From the NCBI GenBank assembly GCA_964495705.1, contig CAZBWS010000007.1, positions 4,412-68,411 of the forward strand: a DNA stretch of 64,000 nt, written 5' to 3'. The stretch comes from CAZBWS01 sp964495705 (lineage in GTDB: Bacteria > Pseudomonadota > Gammaproteobacteria > HTCC5015). A model generated the notes under the pieces. That model saw only the letters and a list, made by a program, of their open reading frames with translations. It made no database searches and was not told the origin of the DNA. Positions 9,501 through 18,180 of the stretch are shown piece by piece (position 1 is the stretch's first letter; every line of letters starts with the position of its first letter). The position numbers were made by a program, and so were the translations under genes.

Positions 9501-11621
9501 GAGTATTTTCTCGGCTATATCGTACTCAGCATTTTTATAACCCTGATAAGCTTCTAAGAAGATATCTTCAACACTAGCAGATGCAATACCTTGTTTGTCA
9601 AAACCACTGATAGCTGAAACACGGTATTTTGCATAGGTTTTGTTAGGCTTTTGTGAAATATTGAGCTGTGTTGATTGCACGGTGTCGATAAGTTCATATG
9701 TATCACTGGCAACGTTTAAGGCCCCAAAAACACGGTAGCCCTTGATATGCTGCCCTGCAACCTTAGACCAGTCTAAATGAGCGGCGTTGACATCACCGGT
9801 TACCTTTAGACCTGAAACCTTTGCAGGCACCTTAATATAGTGATAGTTAAGCATGCCGCCTTTTTTGGCATCAAAAATAGCGATGCTGGTTTTTTGTTTA
9901 GGCGTTAAGGTTAAAGATGTTGCGTTTTGTAATGCGGAGCTTTCTTTTTTTGAATAGTTAGCAAAGCGGAATATACGTTGTTTTCCTTTATAGATATGTA
10001 CACTTTGCTTATTGGCATTGGTGCCGGCTAGCACGTAAAGGTTATCGTCAACATCGACTGCTAAATCAATAAAGTGTGTGAATGCATCAGGGGATTTCAA
10101 GGGTGCACCAATATCATACATAAACTGATTATTAGCCGAAAACACTACGATTTTTTTCTTTTCATTATCAGCAACAAAAATTTCGCCTACGCTATTAACC
10201 GCTACAGCAGTAGGCTTTATTAGCAAATTGGGGCTGTCGCCGGGTCTAGGTAGCTTGCCTAGAAAAACGCCTTTTTGTGTAAAAAACTGTACTCTTGGTA
10301 GGCCAGATTCCGCCACATAGATACGCTTGCCAGTTAAAAATAGATCTTTAGCGCCTTTTAACTCCCCCTCTTTTTTTCCTCGTGCGCCAAATTGAGCAAT
10401 ACGGGTTCCTGCGTGATTAAAAACAAATACCCCTTTACTGCCCAGTACCGCAATTTTTTGGTCGTCAAAGGAGGCTTGTATAGGGTTCTTAAGCTTACTA
10501 TCTAGGGTTTTAATAACTTTTCCATTGTTATCAAGAATATTCACCGCATTTTTCTTGTTGTCTAAACACAGCAGTTGGCCATTATTTAATTCATAGGCAT
10601 TACTGCATTGCAGTTTAGCTAAGCCTGTAAATCGAATGCTTGCATAGGGTGCGGGATCTTCTTTTCCTAGGCTTTCTGAGGGGAGTTGGTATACGTCTAT
10701 TTTTTTGTTGCCACTATCTGCGACGGCAATTTTAAAATTATCAGATACCGCCAGTGCTGTGGTATTAATATATTGCCCAGGCCCTTTGCCTGAGCTGCCA
10801 AATACGCGCTTTACTTTGTTGCTGTGCCAGTCGTATTGTAAGATTTTTCCAGAGATTTTATCCGCAATAAAGAGCTGCCCTTGAGCGCTTACAGCAATAG
10901 CGCTCAGTTTTATCTTTTTTGCCCCAGTAGTCGCGTGCAACTGTGCCGCTTTAATTGTTTTCAGGCGCTTCCCTGCCTGGGTGAAAATATGTATAGAGCC
11001 CATTTCTGCGCTATCTAAGACGTAAACACGCTCCTGCTTGTCGAGTTTTACCTGCTTAGGTATTTTTAGGTTTCTTGCGGGGTTGGTATTGTCTCTACCA
11101 ATACGGTACAGAAATACACCATCAAGGCTAAATACTGATATATGACCTGCCTCATCAGCCAGATAAATACGTTCATTATGCGAATAAGCTAAACTGCTCG
11201 CAGATTTGAGTAGCCCTGCACCTGCACCACTGGCACCAAATTTATTACTAACCTCGCCTGCCGAGTCAAGGATAATGATTGTGTCATCTCCACTGTTAGT
11301 AACGGCTAAAGCACCATCAGGTAAAGCATCGATGCCGCTGACTTTTCTTGACGAAAATGCTTTAGCTTTACCTGCAATCACTACTTTGTTCGCGATACCT
11401 TCAGAAAATGTCGTTACAGCTCCCAAGCTTGAGTCTGCTGCGACTAAACTACCATCATTAAGAAATTCAAGATCAGAGATATATTTGATAGCCGCTTTAG
11501 CATTGGTAGAGTTATAGCTTTGTAATAACTCAACATCCGCAGCAGGAGAAATACCAGAGTAAGTCAGCAGTGAAACTATTAAGCAATTCAGTAGTCGTAA
11601 TTTAGGTGATTTTAAACCCAT
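6594..11621 (-). CDS. Giant NHL beta-propeller / FN3 / TPR / transglutaminase-like secreted protein
   Basis: About 1675 aa. I prefer ATG 11621 (GAGG 6 bp upstream, then a clean signal peptide MGLKSPKLRLLNCLIVSLLT) over ATG 11678, which adds 19 polar residues and lacks a Shine-Dalgarno. Domain order: NHL-type beta-propeller blades (~30-590; repeats such as ALPDGALAVTNSGDDTIIIL); one fibronectin-III-like domain (~595-680); about a dozen TPRs (~700-1145); a beta-rich domain (~1150-1290); a transglutaminase-like domain with KSGDCDDLSVLL (Cys about 1405) and DVPGHLLMMF (probable His); and C-terminal TPRs. Presumably periplasmic or surface scaffold with peptidase/transglutaminase activity. It is divergent from the MoxR-DUF58-transglutaminase operon across a 151-bp gap. 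ATGCGGATA lies at 8431. Confidence 0.85.
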   Translation of the reverse strand: MGLKSPKLRLLNCLIVSLLTYSGISPAADVELLQSYNSTNAKAAIKYISDLEFLNDGSLVAADSSLGAVTTFSEGIANKVVIAGKAKAFSSRKVSGIDALPDGALAVTNSGDDTIIILDSAGEVSNKFGASGAGAGLLKSASSLAYSHNERIYLADEAGHISVFSLDGVFLYRIGRDNTNPARNLKIPKQVKLDKQERVYVLDSAEMGSIHIFTQAGKRLKTIKAAQLHATTGAKKIKLSAIAVSAQGQLFIADKISGKILQYDWHSNKVKRVFGSSGKGPGQYINTTALAVSDNFKIAVADSGNKKIDVYQLPSESLGKEDPAPYASIRFTGLAKLQCSNAYELNNGQLLCLDNKKNAVNILDNNGKVIKTLDSKLKNPIQASFDDQKIAVLGSKGVFVFNHAGTRIAQFGARGKKEGELKGAKDLFLTGKRIYVAESGLPRVQFFTQKGVFLGKLPRPGDSPNLLIKPTAVAVNSVGEIFVADNEKKKIVVFSANNQFMYDIGAPLKSPDAFTHFIDLAVDVDDNLYVLAGTNANKQSVHIYKGKQRIFRFANYSKKESSALQNATSLTLTPKQKTSIAIFDAKKGGMLNYHYIKVPAKVSGLKVTGDVNAAHLDWSKVAGQHIKGYRVFGALNVASDTYELIDTVQSTQLNISQKPNKTYAKYRVSAISGFDKQGIASASVEDIFLEAYQGYKNAEYDIAEKILSIAIGQNPQHAAAIKYLGLSYKKMGQSEAALSQFKSLANVDGFREEGLKLQVETLHEDQQFIEALALVQQLIKQAPNDAETQLYCGQLSLEMNDAIGAVDCLEAAIKLQPEHIHSQLLLGRAYLKVGAKEQGFAQLEKALAGSIDVEGLTDKQRTDAALLWSEAGDIYVQFQEYELATTKYQHAISLQGENTQAQLGLANVYLLEEKYEEVRNIAIALAGNVDTLSEGNYLLGVVALANKDEGTALLSLGKSSRADANNVPAWIALAALYSQREEKERALQTLQTAATNNPQSHDAQLAYGRAAFINNNNDDAVSALTTALQIKPNDFSTHLAMAEAQAHSGALKQAEKHAQQAIRIQPKNIKPLLTKSKIQEQQGKTGDALESIRKAIAIDKTDATLHVRLATLYLHNSLYDQSLAAIEQALILNPKLATAFVTQGDLYIQRRLYEAAIESYEKAAEITPSVENKNLVNAAYAEKKKSEEFRFNQPQLVFENFNIHPIFSAAYKQYSNKPVGSIVVRNAAATSYGNLSLSFNVKGYMDFPTTTPINMISGGQSIELPLNAAFNNQVLDIDEDTGVQVEIKLNFVRNGQKDSISITRPMTIHGKNAITWSQPHMAGSFVTPKDDLLRGFVRQAINEYKPEHGPLSESLVSAMTLFNSFNALGIRYVVDPSNPFAELGEDTVDYVQFARETLKLKSGDCDDLSVLLSTSLENLGIATALLDVPGHLLMMFNTGIPERDRTVISQQESLVVIRDGFVWVPIEATMINTSFAEAWAEGARKYHKYLGENKLNAIALKDAWKDFQPVTLKHSGNDLALPPKLAVQRLVNIEIDRLIEQGIDRIIQPYVLLLESDPENQVAKTQMAIVFAKYGLVQRALDTLSELLILNPRSAEAYNTKGNIYLNSGDFAQAVDAYQKAEDLDPEDGGIKINMSIAYYRGGELSSARNKYQQALQQHPDLSQRYASLGSLLVN
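8431..8439 (+). repeat. ATGCGGATA motif copy
   Basis: Extended form (followed by GCCT) inside the NHL/TPR gene on the opposite strand; read as I-R-I. Confidence 0.85.
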
Positions 11622-11772
11622 GGCGGCCTCAGCAGATTTACAATTGATACTGCGCTTATTATGCTGATCAATAGCCATAAATTACAAGAGGCTAACACTG
11701 ATAAATTCACTGTCTTTTCGCGCAATTTACGTTACATTTGTGTACGGTCTTTACTACATATAAGAAACCATA

Positions 11773-12687
11773 ATGAAAAACCAACTCCAAACAGCCATTA
11801 AGTCACTTAATAGTATTATTTTAGGCAAGCCAGAAGTGATCCGACAAGCCTTAACTTGTTTGTTGGCAGAGGGACACTTACTCATAGAAGACTTGCCGGG
11901 TACAGGGAAAACGACACTCGCCCATGCATTGGCGAGTGTTTTAGGGATGAATTATCAACGCGTTCAGTTTACCAGTGATATGCTACCCGCAGATATTATT
12001 GGTGTTTCCATATTCCAGCAAGATAAAGGTGACTTTCGCTTCCATGCAGGGCCTTTGTTTAATCAGCTAATACTGGCAGATGAAGTCAATCGGGCCACTC
12101 CCAAAACGCAAAGTGCACTGCTGGAGGCGATGGAAGAGCAACAAGTCACTGTAGACGGTAATACCCATAACCTACCGCAACCGTTTTTTGTGTTGGCTAC
12201 ACAAAACCCGTCTACTCAAATTGGTACTTTTCCCCTTCCTGAGTCACAGCTAGATCGCTTTCTTATGCGCGTTAGTATGGGGCAATTAAGTGCTGATGCC
12301 GAACGCTCGTTACTACTGGGTGAAAGCCGCCGAGATATGTTGAAAAATATCGAACCTGCTTTGAATGGCAGTGACTTGCTTGCATTACAAAAACGCACCC
12401 GTGAAGTACAGGTTTCAGAAGCTCTAGTTAACTACTTGCAAGACATATTACAACACTCCCGTGACAGTGGTTTCTTTGAACAGGGCTTATCGCCTCGAGC
12501 AGGCCTGGGAGTAAAGCGGGCAGCACAAGCTAATGCCTTGCTAATGGGACGTGACTACGTAACACCAGAAGATGTACAGGCCGTTATATTACCTGTGGCT
12601 AATCACCGTTTATTAAGCAGCCGCCACGAGGCGCTATCAGAAGCTATATTGCGAGAGCAGTTAATTCATCCAGTTCCTATCCCATAA
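11773..12687 (+). CDS. MoxR-family AAA+ ATPase
   Basis: 304 aa. The Walker A region reads EDLPGTGKTTLAHALASVLG, Walker B is LADEVNRATPKTQSALLEAM, and sensor 1 is LATQNPSTQIGTFPLPESQLDRF. These, with the C-terminal lid, are the standard MoxR layout at the usual length. MoxR proteins act as cytosolic chaperone-like ATPases that mature partner proteins. The stop codon abuts the start of the DUF58 gene (TAAATG) and a transglutaminase follows, the classical MoxR-DUF58-TgpA arrangement. Confidence 0.95.
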   Translation: MKNQLQTAIKSLNSIILGKPEVIRQALTCLLAEGHLLIEDLPGTGKTTLAHALASVLGMNYQRVQFTSDMLPADIIGVSIFQQDKGDFRFHAGPLFNQLILADEVNRATPKTQSALLEAMEEQQVTVDGNTHNLPQPFFVLATQNPSTQIGTFPLPESQLDRFLMRVSMGQLSADAERSLLLGESRRDMLKNIEPALNGSDLLALQKRTREVQVSEALVNYLQDILQHSRDSGFFEQGLSPRAGLGVKRAAQANALLMGRDYVTPEDVQAVILPVANHRLLSSRHEALSEAILREQLIHPVPIP

Positions 12688-13659
12688 ATGAATAATAAAT
12701 CCACTTCTTTTCAGGCGATGCGCAACAAACTGCAAAGCTGGTTTAACAGTCGAATAGAGCGCCACGGAAATAGTATTACGCTAACGGGACGGTCTGTTTA
12801 TGTCATCCCAACACGTTATGGTTTTATGCTGGGGATAATGCTGCTAGGCTTGCTGCTGGGGTCGATGAACTACAGCAATAGCATGTCCTTTATGTTGACG
12901 TTTTTACTGGCCAGTATTGCTTTGCTGGGTATGCATTATACCTATGGCAATATAGTGAAACTAAAAATTAATGCGGGGAATATAACGCCGATATTTGCAG
13001 GTCAGTGTGCGAATATTCCCTTTCTTTTATCTGCATTAAATGAACGCCCGCGCTACGGTTTATTCTTAGGTGATGCGGATAGGCTGCAGCAACCGGCTAA
13101 TGTCGAACAACCTCGTTCGCCACTCTATTTTAAAACACAGGCCTTAAGTCGAGGCCGCTATGTGCTACCTCGTACAAGGATATGGACTACATTTCCCTTT
13201 GGGATTTTCTATAGCTGGGCTTGGTTGAAACTGGATCAAATCGTATTAGTTTACCCGCAACCACAGAATTTTTTAGCCGAACTAGAATCTGAAGGGCAAC
13301 AACAAGGTGAACTAAGCAGTACTCGTAAGGGCGATGATGATTTCGCTGGCATTCGCCGCTATCAAGAAACAGATTCACCCAACCGCATTGCATGGAAAGC
13401 GCTAGCCCATAGCGGTGACTTACTATCTAAAGACTTCCATGGAACGACAGATAATAATATCTGGCTTAACTATGAACTGCTCATGCAGCTTGAGCCCGAA
13501 GAGCGCCTCTCGCAACTATGCCAATGGGTGTTGGACTGTGAACGCGATCACCTGCCCTATGGCTTGTGTCTACCTGGTTACAGGGTAGATATTGACTTAG
13601 GTGAACGGCATAAAAAGCACTGTTTAGAGCTACTTGCCCTATTTGAGATACGACAGTGA
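12688..13659 (+). CDS. DUF58-domain membrane-anchored protein
   Basis: 323 aa. Two adjacent transmembrane segments lie at ~46-85 (YGFMLGIMLLGLLLG..., SFMLTFLLASIALLG). They precede a soluble beta domain and the DUF58 signature DDFAGIRRYQETDSPNRIAWKALA followed by LLSKDF. DUF58 proteins are the constant partners of MoxR ATPases and often carry a VWA-like fold. Start ATG directly follows the moxR stop; its own stop overlaps the next start (GTGA), so the three genes are translationally coupled. Contains ATGCGGATA at 13073. Confidence 0.9.
   Translation: MNNKSTSFQAMRNKLQSWFNSRIERHGNSITLTGRSVYVIPTRYGFMLGIMLLGLLLGSMNYSNSMSFMLTFLLASIALLGMHYTYGNIVKLKINAGNITPIFAGQCANIPFLLSALNERPRYGLFLGDADRLQQPANVEQPRSPLYFKTQALSRGRYVLPRTRIWTTFPFGIFYSWAWLKLDQIVLVYPQPQNFLAELESEGQQQGELSSTRKGDDDFAGIRRYQETDSPNRIAWKALAHSGDLLSKDFHGTTDNNIWLNYELLMQLEPEERLSQLCQWVLDCERDHLPYGLCLPGYRVDIDLGERHKKHCLELLALFEIRQ
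13073..13081 (+). repeat. ATGCGGATA motif copy
   Basis: Extended form (GGCT follows) in the DUF58 gene; read as D-A-D-R. Confidence 0.85.
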
Positions 13660-15647
13660 GCCTATTTAACAACAAGCCAGCACTAGAGGCGGTTAAGAAC
13701 CCCGTACTGAACTCTAAGCATCTCATTCTTCTGATGTTGGTGATTATCGTAGCTAGTACAGCACACTTTCTACGCATGCCGATTACCCTTAGTGCTTTAA
13801 TTATTAGTGCACTCGGCTTAAAGGTACTTATGTTGTGGCGTGGTCGTATTGCCGCTAATAGATTGATGTTATTACTATTTACCATCGTAGTCACTGGCTT
13901 GGTGTTTATTAATTATGGCACTATCAATGGCCATGAAGCAGGTTCGGCTTTACTGGTGGGTATGTTAGGGCTGAAATTATTGGAGGCTAAAAACCATCGT
14001 GACGCGATGATCTGCCTATTTCTAACTTATTTTCTCACAGCCGTTAACTTCTTGTTTACTCAAAGTATTGCCACTGCTGCTTGGATGTTTTGCCAAGTGA
14101 CTATCATTACATTCTGCTTGATTACCCTGAGCCAAACCCAATATAAAAGCCCTTGGAAATTTAGAGCCAAATTTGCTGTTAGGAGCGTGCTGCAAGCCGT
14201 TCCTATAATGGTTGTTTTGTTTTTACTCTTTCCTCGGATACCAGGGCCCCTGTGGGGGATTCCGAAGCCAAATAGCTCCGCTACAACCGGTTTTTCGGAC
14301 ACTATGTCGCCAGGTCAATTTTCTGATTTGGCAAAATCAGCTTCAGTGGCTTTTCGAGTTAAGTTTGAAGGGGATATTCCCCAACAAAACCAACTCTATT
14401 GGCGAGGCCTAGTACTGTGGCACTACGACGGGTTTACATGGAACAAGGGTAAAAGTGTCAACTCTTATGCCTCAGCTTTTGAAAAACAAGGTGAGGCAAT
14501 CGATTATACAGTGACATTAGAACCACATAAAAAGAAAACCCTGTTTACCCTAGACATGCCCGGAGATTTTAAGAATGCGTATAGGCTGGATAGGAACTTT
14601 CAACTCAGCGCTAAGCGCGCAGTTACCCAGGTGATCCAATATCAGGTTAGCTCATTCAACACGTATCGAATAAATGCACAGTTAGAGCCTTTTGAATGGC
14701 GCAAAGGCTTACAACTACCTCGTGATTACAACCCTCAAACTATTGCGCTGGGAAAGCAGTGGAAACAGGATATTGGGGATCCTGAGAAAATTGTTGATAA
14801 AGCGCTACATTTTTTTAATCAAGAACCGTTCTATTACACCTTACGTCCACCACCTTTAGGTAAGCATAAGGCGGATGACTTCTTATTTAATACGCGCAAA
14901 GGTTTTTGCGAATATTATTCTAATGCATTTGTTATTTTAATGCGTGCAGCGGATATCCCCGCACGAGTAGTTGTCGGTTATATGGGGGGTGAGCGAAACC
15001 CTATTAATAACAATCTAACCATTCGTCAATCAGATGCCCATGCCTGGGCAGAGGTCTGGCTTAGTGGCCGTGGTTGGGTGCGTATCGACCCTACCGCTGC
15101 GGTTGCTCCGTCTCGTATAGAGCAAAATCTCGATGCCGCCTTACCTGAAGAAGATCGCAGCGCCCTGCCCTTTTTCAGTAAAGCCTCACCACTAAAAGGT
15201 CTAGTTAATCTTTGGGATGCTATCGATAATGGTTGGAACCAATGGGTGCTAGGCTACAACCCAGAGTTTCAACGCAAGTTTTTAGCGCGTTTTGGTCTCG
15301 AAGACTTTATGCAATTCACCTATGCCATGATCGGACTTATCGGTATTGCCTTAGCCCTGTTTAGTTTCTGGATGTTACGCCCGATTAATAAAATAAAACT
15401 CACTGTAACCCAGAAGACATTTAAAAAATTCTGTCAACGCATGGCGACTAAAGGCTATACAAGAAATAGCCACGAAACTGCTAGTGATTATATAAAGCGT
15501 TTAATAAAAGTGATGCCCCAGCAAGAGCGGCAATTACTAGAGATTGCCCGCACTTATAATCGCTTGCGCTATGAAAATGAGACTAGCGATAGACTAGAAC
15601 ACTTTCAGAAGTTGGTTAATGGGTTTAAGGCTGATATTAAGCCATGA
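13656..15647 (+). CDS. tgpA: TgpA-type membrane transglutaminase (DUF3488/transglutaminase-like/DUF4129)
   Basis: 663 aa, GTG start overlapping the DUF58 stop by 4 bp. The N-terminus has five to six transmembrane helices (DUF3488, to ~195). A periplasmic transglutaminase-like domain follows with the catalytic triad visible: Cys418 in GFCEYYSNAF, His462 in SDAHAWAEVW and Asp478 in RIDPTAA. One further transmembrane helix (~555-575) and a DUF4129-like cytosolic tail follow. Homologue of Pseudomonas TgpA, an essential periplasmic transglutaminase-like protein with a proposed cell-envelope role. The neighbouring giant NHL/TPR protein carries a second transglutaminase-like domain, suggesting related substrates. 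Confidence 0.9.
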   Translation: MSLFNNKPALEAVKNPVLNSKHLILLMLVIIVASTAHFLRMPITLSALIISALGLKVLMLWRGRIAANRLMLLLFTIVVTGLVFINYGTINGHEAGSALLVGMLGLKLLEAKNHRDAMICLFLTYFLTAVNFLFTQSIATAAWMFCQVTIITFCLITLSQTQYKSPWKFRAKFAVRSVLQAVPIMVVLFLLFPRIPGPLWGIPKPNSSATTGFSDTMSPGQFSDLAKSASVAFRVKFEGDIPQQNQLYWRGLVLWHYDGFTWNKGKSVNSYASAFEKQGEAIDYTVTLEPHKKKTLFTLDMPGDFKNAYRLDRNFQLSAKRAVTQVIQYQVSSFNTYRINAQLEPFEWRKGLQLPRDYNPQTIALGKQWKQDIGDPEKIVDKALHFFNQEPFYYTLRPPPLGKHKADDFLFNTRKGFCEYYSNAFVILMRAADIPARVVVGYMGGERNPINNNLTIRQSDAHAWAEVWLSGRGWVRIDPTAAVAPSRIEQNLDAALPEEDRSALPFFSKASPLKGLVNLWDAIDNGWNQWVLGYNPEFQRKFLARFGLEDFMQFTYAMIGLIGIALALFSFWMLRPINKIKLTVTQKTFKKFCQRMATKGYTRNSHETASDYIKRLIKVMPQQERQLLEIARTYNRLRYENETSDRLEHFQKLVNGFKADIKP

Positions 15648-15677
15648 GGTTGCACTGATACTTTACAGATAGTGTAT

Positions 15678-15707
15678 AAAAAAGGCCTGCTTATGCAGGC
15701 CTTTTTT
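15678..15707. terminator. Intrinsic terminator of the moxR-DUF58-tgpA operon
   Basis: AAAAAAGGCCTGC, loop TTAT, GCAGGCCTTTTTT: a 13-bp perfect stem with A and T tracts, 30 bp after the tgpA stop. Its symmetry also lets it act on minus-strand transcription leaving the tRNA gene. Confidence 0.92.
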
Positions 15708-15714
15708 AATAATA

Positions 15715-15804
15715 TGGCGGTGAGACAGGGATTCGAACCCTGGGTACGCGTAAACGTACACACGCTTTCCAGGCGTGCTCCTTCAACCACTCAGACATCT
15801 CACC
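15715..15804 (-). tRNA. tRNA-Ser (anticodon GGA)
   Basis: 90 nt including encoded CCA. The acceptor stem GGTGAGA/TCTCACC, discriminator G, anticodon stem CACGC/GCGTG with loop CTGGAAA (anticodon GGA), long variable arm with GTACG/CGTAC, and T arm CAGGG-TTCGAAT-CCCTG are all present. The long variable arm is diagnostic of a class II tRNA. It reads UCC/UCU serine codons. Confidence 0.97.
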
Positions 15805-15898
15805 GTGGTTTGCTAATCTAGCCTAAGCTATTTCAACAAGGCCGCGAGATTACATGATTCAAAGCCTGCAGGCAAGTGATTCAATATTGCTTCTGGAG

Positions 15899-16630
15899 TT
15901 ATTTAAGCTCTATACAATAGCGTGGGTTAAAATCTTCGCGTTCGGCTAGGCCGTGGTAGCCTCGAGGGTTACACACTACACGAGTGTTGCCTAGTGTATA
16001 GTCTGACTGGCTATGAATATGACCGTGTACCCATAAGGCTGCTGGACAGTTTAATAACGCATTATCTAGGTCATTGCAGTAGGCGAACTGAAGGGCATCA
16101 CTGGCGCTACGTGCCCAGCTGTGTTTACTGGGGGCGTGGTGAGAGACAACCACTTGGCGCTGGCCTTCATACTGTTCGAGCTGGCGCTGTAACCAGTCTA
16201 AACTCGCTTGGTGTTCACGATAAAGGTCATCGGCTGTTAAGGCGCGATTGTCTTCTTGGATGTATTTAAAGTCGTTTATTTTCGACTCCGCTTCCTCCAT
16301 GACCCATTGATTGCCTTGGGCGTAGTCAGTCCAGAGGGTGCAGCCATGAAAAACAGTGCCGTCAATTTCGATGCTGTCACGTTCTAAAAAATGAATATTA
16401 CTGCCCGAGCAGTCTTGGCGGAGTTGCTGTTGCGTGCTGTAGCGTTCCCCATGCCAATATTCATGATTGCCACAGATATAAATAACCGGTTGCTTAAACT
16501 TTTTAAGCCATTCTATCGCTTTTTCTTGTACGTGGATATCGCCAGCCGCAATCACCACATCCGCATCGGTGTGCGGCACATCAATCATGCCAAATTCTAA
16601 GTGTAGATCTGAAAATATTTGCAGCTTCAC
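15899..16630 (-). CDS. Calcineurin-like metallophosphoesterase
   Basis: 243 aa. The metal-binding motifs appear in order: FSDLHLEF (D-x-H), AAGDIHV (GD-x-H), YICGNHEYWHG (GNHE), VVSHHAPS (H) and WVHGHIHS (GH-x-H). This is a complete dinuclear phosphoesterase site in a cytosolic protein with no signal peptide. Substrate unknown; members hydrolyse phosphodiesters or phosphomonoesters. It stands between tRNA-Ser and ribA, 50 bp downstream of ribA on the same strand. Confidence 0.9.
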   Translation of the reverse strand: MKLQIFSDLHLEFGMIDVPHTDADVVIAAGDIHVQEKAIEWLKKFKQPVIYICGNHEYWHGERYSTQQQLRQDCSGSNIHFLERDSIEIDGTVFHGCTLWTDYAQGNQWVMEEAESKINDFKYIQEDNRALTADDLYREHQASLDWLQRQLEQYEGQRQVVVSHHAPSKHSWARSASDALQFAYCNDLDNALLNCPAALWVHGHIHSQSDYTLGNTRVVCNPRGYHGLAEREDFNPRYCIELK

Positions 16631-16680
16631 ATAACCCCCTATGTTGACTGCAGTATTACTTATTTAGTGGTGAAAGCAAA

Positions 16681-17280
16681 TTACTTAGGAGTAAACATAT
16701 GCCCTAGTTTATTCACTTTAGTCGACAGGTAGCCCTCGCGTTCTGGTTCGTGGGGGGCGATGATTTCTAGCCGTTGTAGTACTTGAATATCAAACTTTTC
16801 TAAGGCGGCAACTTTGCGCGGGTTATTGGTCATTAAGCGTACTGACTGTATGCCTTCCAGTTTGAGCATGTCGGCGGCAACTTGATAGTCTCTGGCATCA
16901 GCGGGAAAGCCTAGGTGCTCATTAGCCTCCACGGTATCCATGCCTTCATCTTGCAGCTCATAGGCTTTAATTTTGTTGGCTAGACCAATGCCTCGTCCTT
17001 CTTGGCGCAAGTAAAGTAAGACACCATTGCCCTCTGCGGCTATATGGCCAAGGGCCATATCCAGTTGCTCGCCACAGTCACAACGCCTTGAGCCTAATAC
17101 GTCGCCGGTCAGGCACTCAGAGTGCAGCCTCACTAACATGGCTTGATCAGTATTTTCTTTACGTTGACTCAATGCCATATGCTCATACCCTGTTTCATCC
17201 ACATAGACGGTGGCAATAAATTCGCCATGACGTGTGGGTAGACGGGCGGAACTGGTTTTTTTTACTGAGTACTGGGTCAT
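16681..17280 (-). CDS. ribA: GTP cyclohydrolase II
   Basis: 199 aa, normal length for a monofunctional RibA. The zinc-site cysteines occur in HSECLTGDVLGSRRCDCGEQ, the GTP-binding/catalytic segment is YLRQEGRGIGLANKIKAYEL, and the C-terminal signature is RLMTNNPRKVAALEKFDI. It converts GTP to 2,5-diamino-6-ribosylamino-pyrimidinone 5'-phosphate, formate and pyrophosphate, the first step of riboflavin synthesis. It stands alone, away from other rib genes. No FMN riboswitch is visible in the 125 bp upstream. Confidence 0.97.
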   Translation of the reverse strand: MTQYSVKKTSSARLPTRHGEFIATVYVDETGYEHMALSQRKENTDQAMLVRLHSECLTGDVLGSRRCDCGEQLDMALGHIAAEGNGVLLYLRQEGRGIGLANKIKAYELQDEGMDTVEANEHLGFPADARDYQVAADMLKLEGIQSVRLMTNNPRKVAALEKFDIQVLQRLEIIAPHEPEREGYLSTKVNKLGHMFTPK

Positions 17281-17358
17281 ACAGAAAATATAGTTTTGAG
17301 GATTAGTAGCTCAATTATAACCTGTAAGGCAGGTAACTAGCTAAATACATTTATAGAT

Positions 17359-17385
17359 ATAAAAAAGGACAGCCTAGCCGCCCTT
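17359..17385 (-). terminator. Probable weak intrinsic terminator after kdsB
   Basis: On the minus strand AAGGGC pairs with GTCCTT across a 9-nt loop (one G-T pair) and is followed by TTTTTTAT, about 20 bp past the kdsB stop. The stem is short, so support is moderate. Confidence 0.5.
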
Positions 17386-17405
17386 GTTTACATTTGATGT
17401 GTAAC

Positions 17406-18167
17406 CTAAAGTTTACACATAATCGCTTCAACGCGTACTAAGTCTTCAGGTACATCTACGCCTGGGCCTGGAGACTCAACAGCGTGAGCTACATAAATTT
17501 TAGCATCATGGCGCAAGGCTCTTAGTTGCTCAAGGCATTCAATTTCTTCTAAACGCCCCATCGACATAGAAGTGTAGCGCTTTAGAAATTCAGCGCGATA
17601 ACCATAGATGCCAATATGACGAAGTGCATATTTAGGCGGCTCTTCTGGGTCACGATCACGAATAAAAGGAATGGGGGCGCGACTAAAGTAAAGTGCAAAA
17701 TTCCTATTGTCGTGCACAACTTTTACGATATTGGGATCATCTAAGTCTTCATAATCATCTATTTTAGCGCACAGGGTCGTCATGTCCGCATCTTTGTGCA
17801 GCGATAGATCTGTGGCAACCTGTGTTAGCAAGGATGCTGGCGTCAACGGCTCATCGCCCTGCAAATTTACAATGATAGTCTCATCGCCCCAGTCTTTCTT
17901 AGAGATGACTTCAGCAATTCGATCACTCCCTGACTCATGTTCTGAGGAGGTCATAACGACCTCTGCGCCAAAGGCTTCAGCGGCTACGCGAATTTTATCG
18001 TCATCTGTTGCAATCAGCACTTCATCAGCTCCTGCTTGCATGCCACGTTCCCACACATGCTGGATCATGGGCTTGCCACAGATCATTTCAAGGGGTTTGC
18101 CGGGAAAGCGATTGGACGCATAGCGCGCAGGAATAACAATTTTAAAGTCAACGACAGCAGAGCCCAT
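17406..18167 (-). CDS. kdsB: 3-deoxy-manno-octulosonate cytidylyltransferase (CMP-Kdo synthetase)
   Basis: 253 aa from ATG 18167, chosen because GGAG lies just upstream and the protein then begins close to the usual place (VDFKIVIPARYASNRFPGKPL). An upstream in-frame start at 18203 would overlap ycaR. The nucleotide-binding N-terminus, LIATDDDKI, VNLQGDEPLTP and the C-terminal LEQLRALRHDAKIYV match KdsB. It activates Kdo with CTP for addition to lipid A in the cytosol. Last gene of the exbB-exbD-msbA-lpxK-ycaR-kdsB cluster; the Kdo synthase gene kdsA is at 46.7 kb. Confidence 0.96.
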   Translation of the reverse strand: MGSAVVDFKIVIPARYASNRFPGKPLEMICGKPMIQHVWERGMQAGADEVLIATDDDKIRVAAEAFGAEVVMTSSEHESGSDRIAEVISKKDWGDETIIVNLQGDEPLTPASLLTQVATDLSLHKDADMTTLCAKIDDYEDLDDPNIVKVVHDNRNFALYFSRAPIPFIRDRDPEEPPKYALRHIGIYGYRAEFLKRYTSMSMGRLEEIECLEQLRALRHDAKIYVAHAVESPGPGVDVPEDLVRVEAIMCKL

Positions 18168-18180
18168 AGCTCCACGGTTA

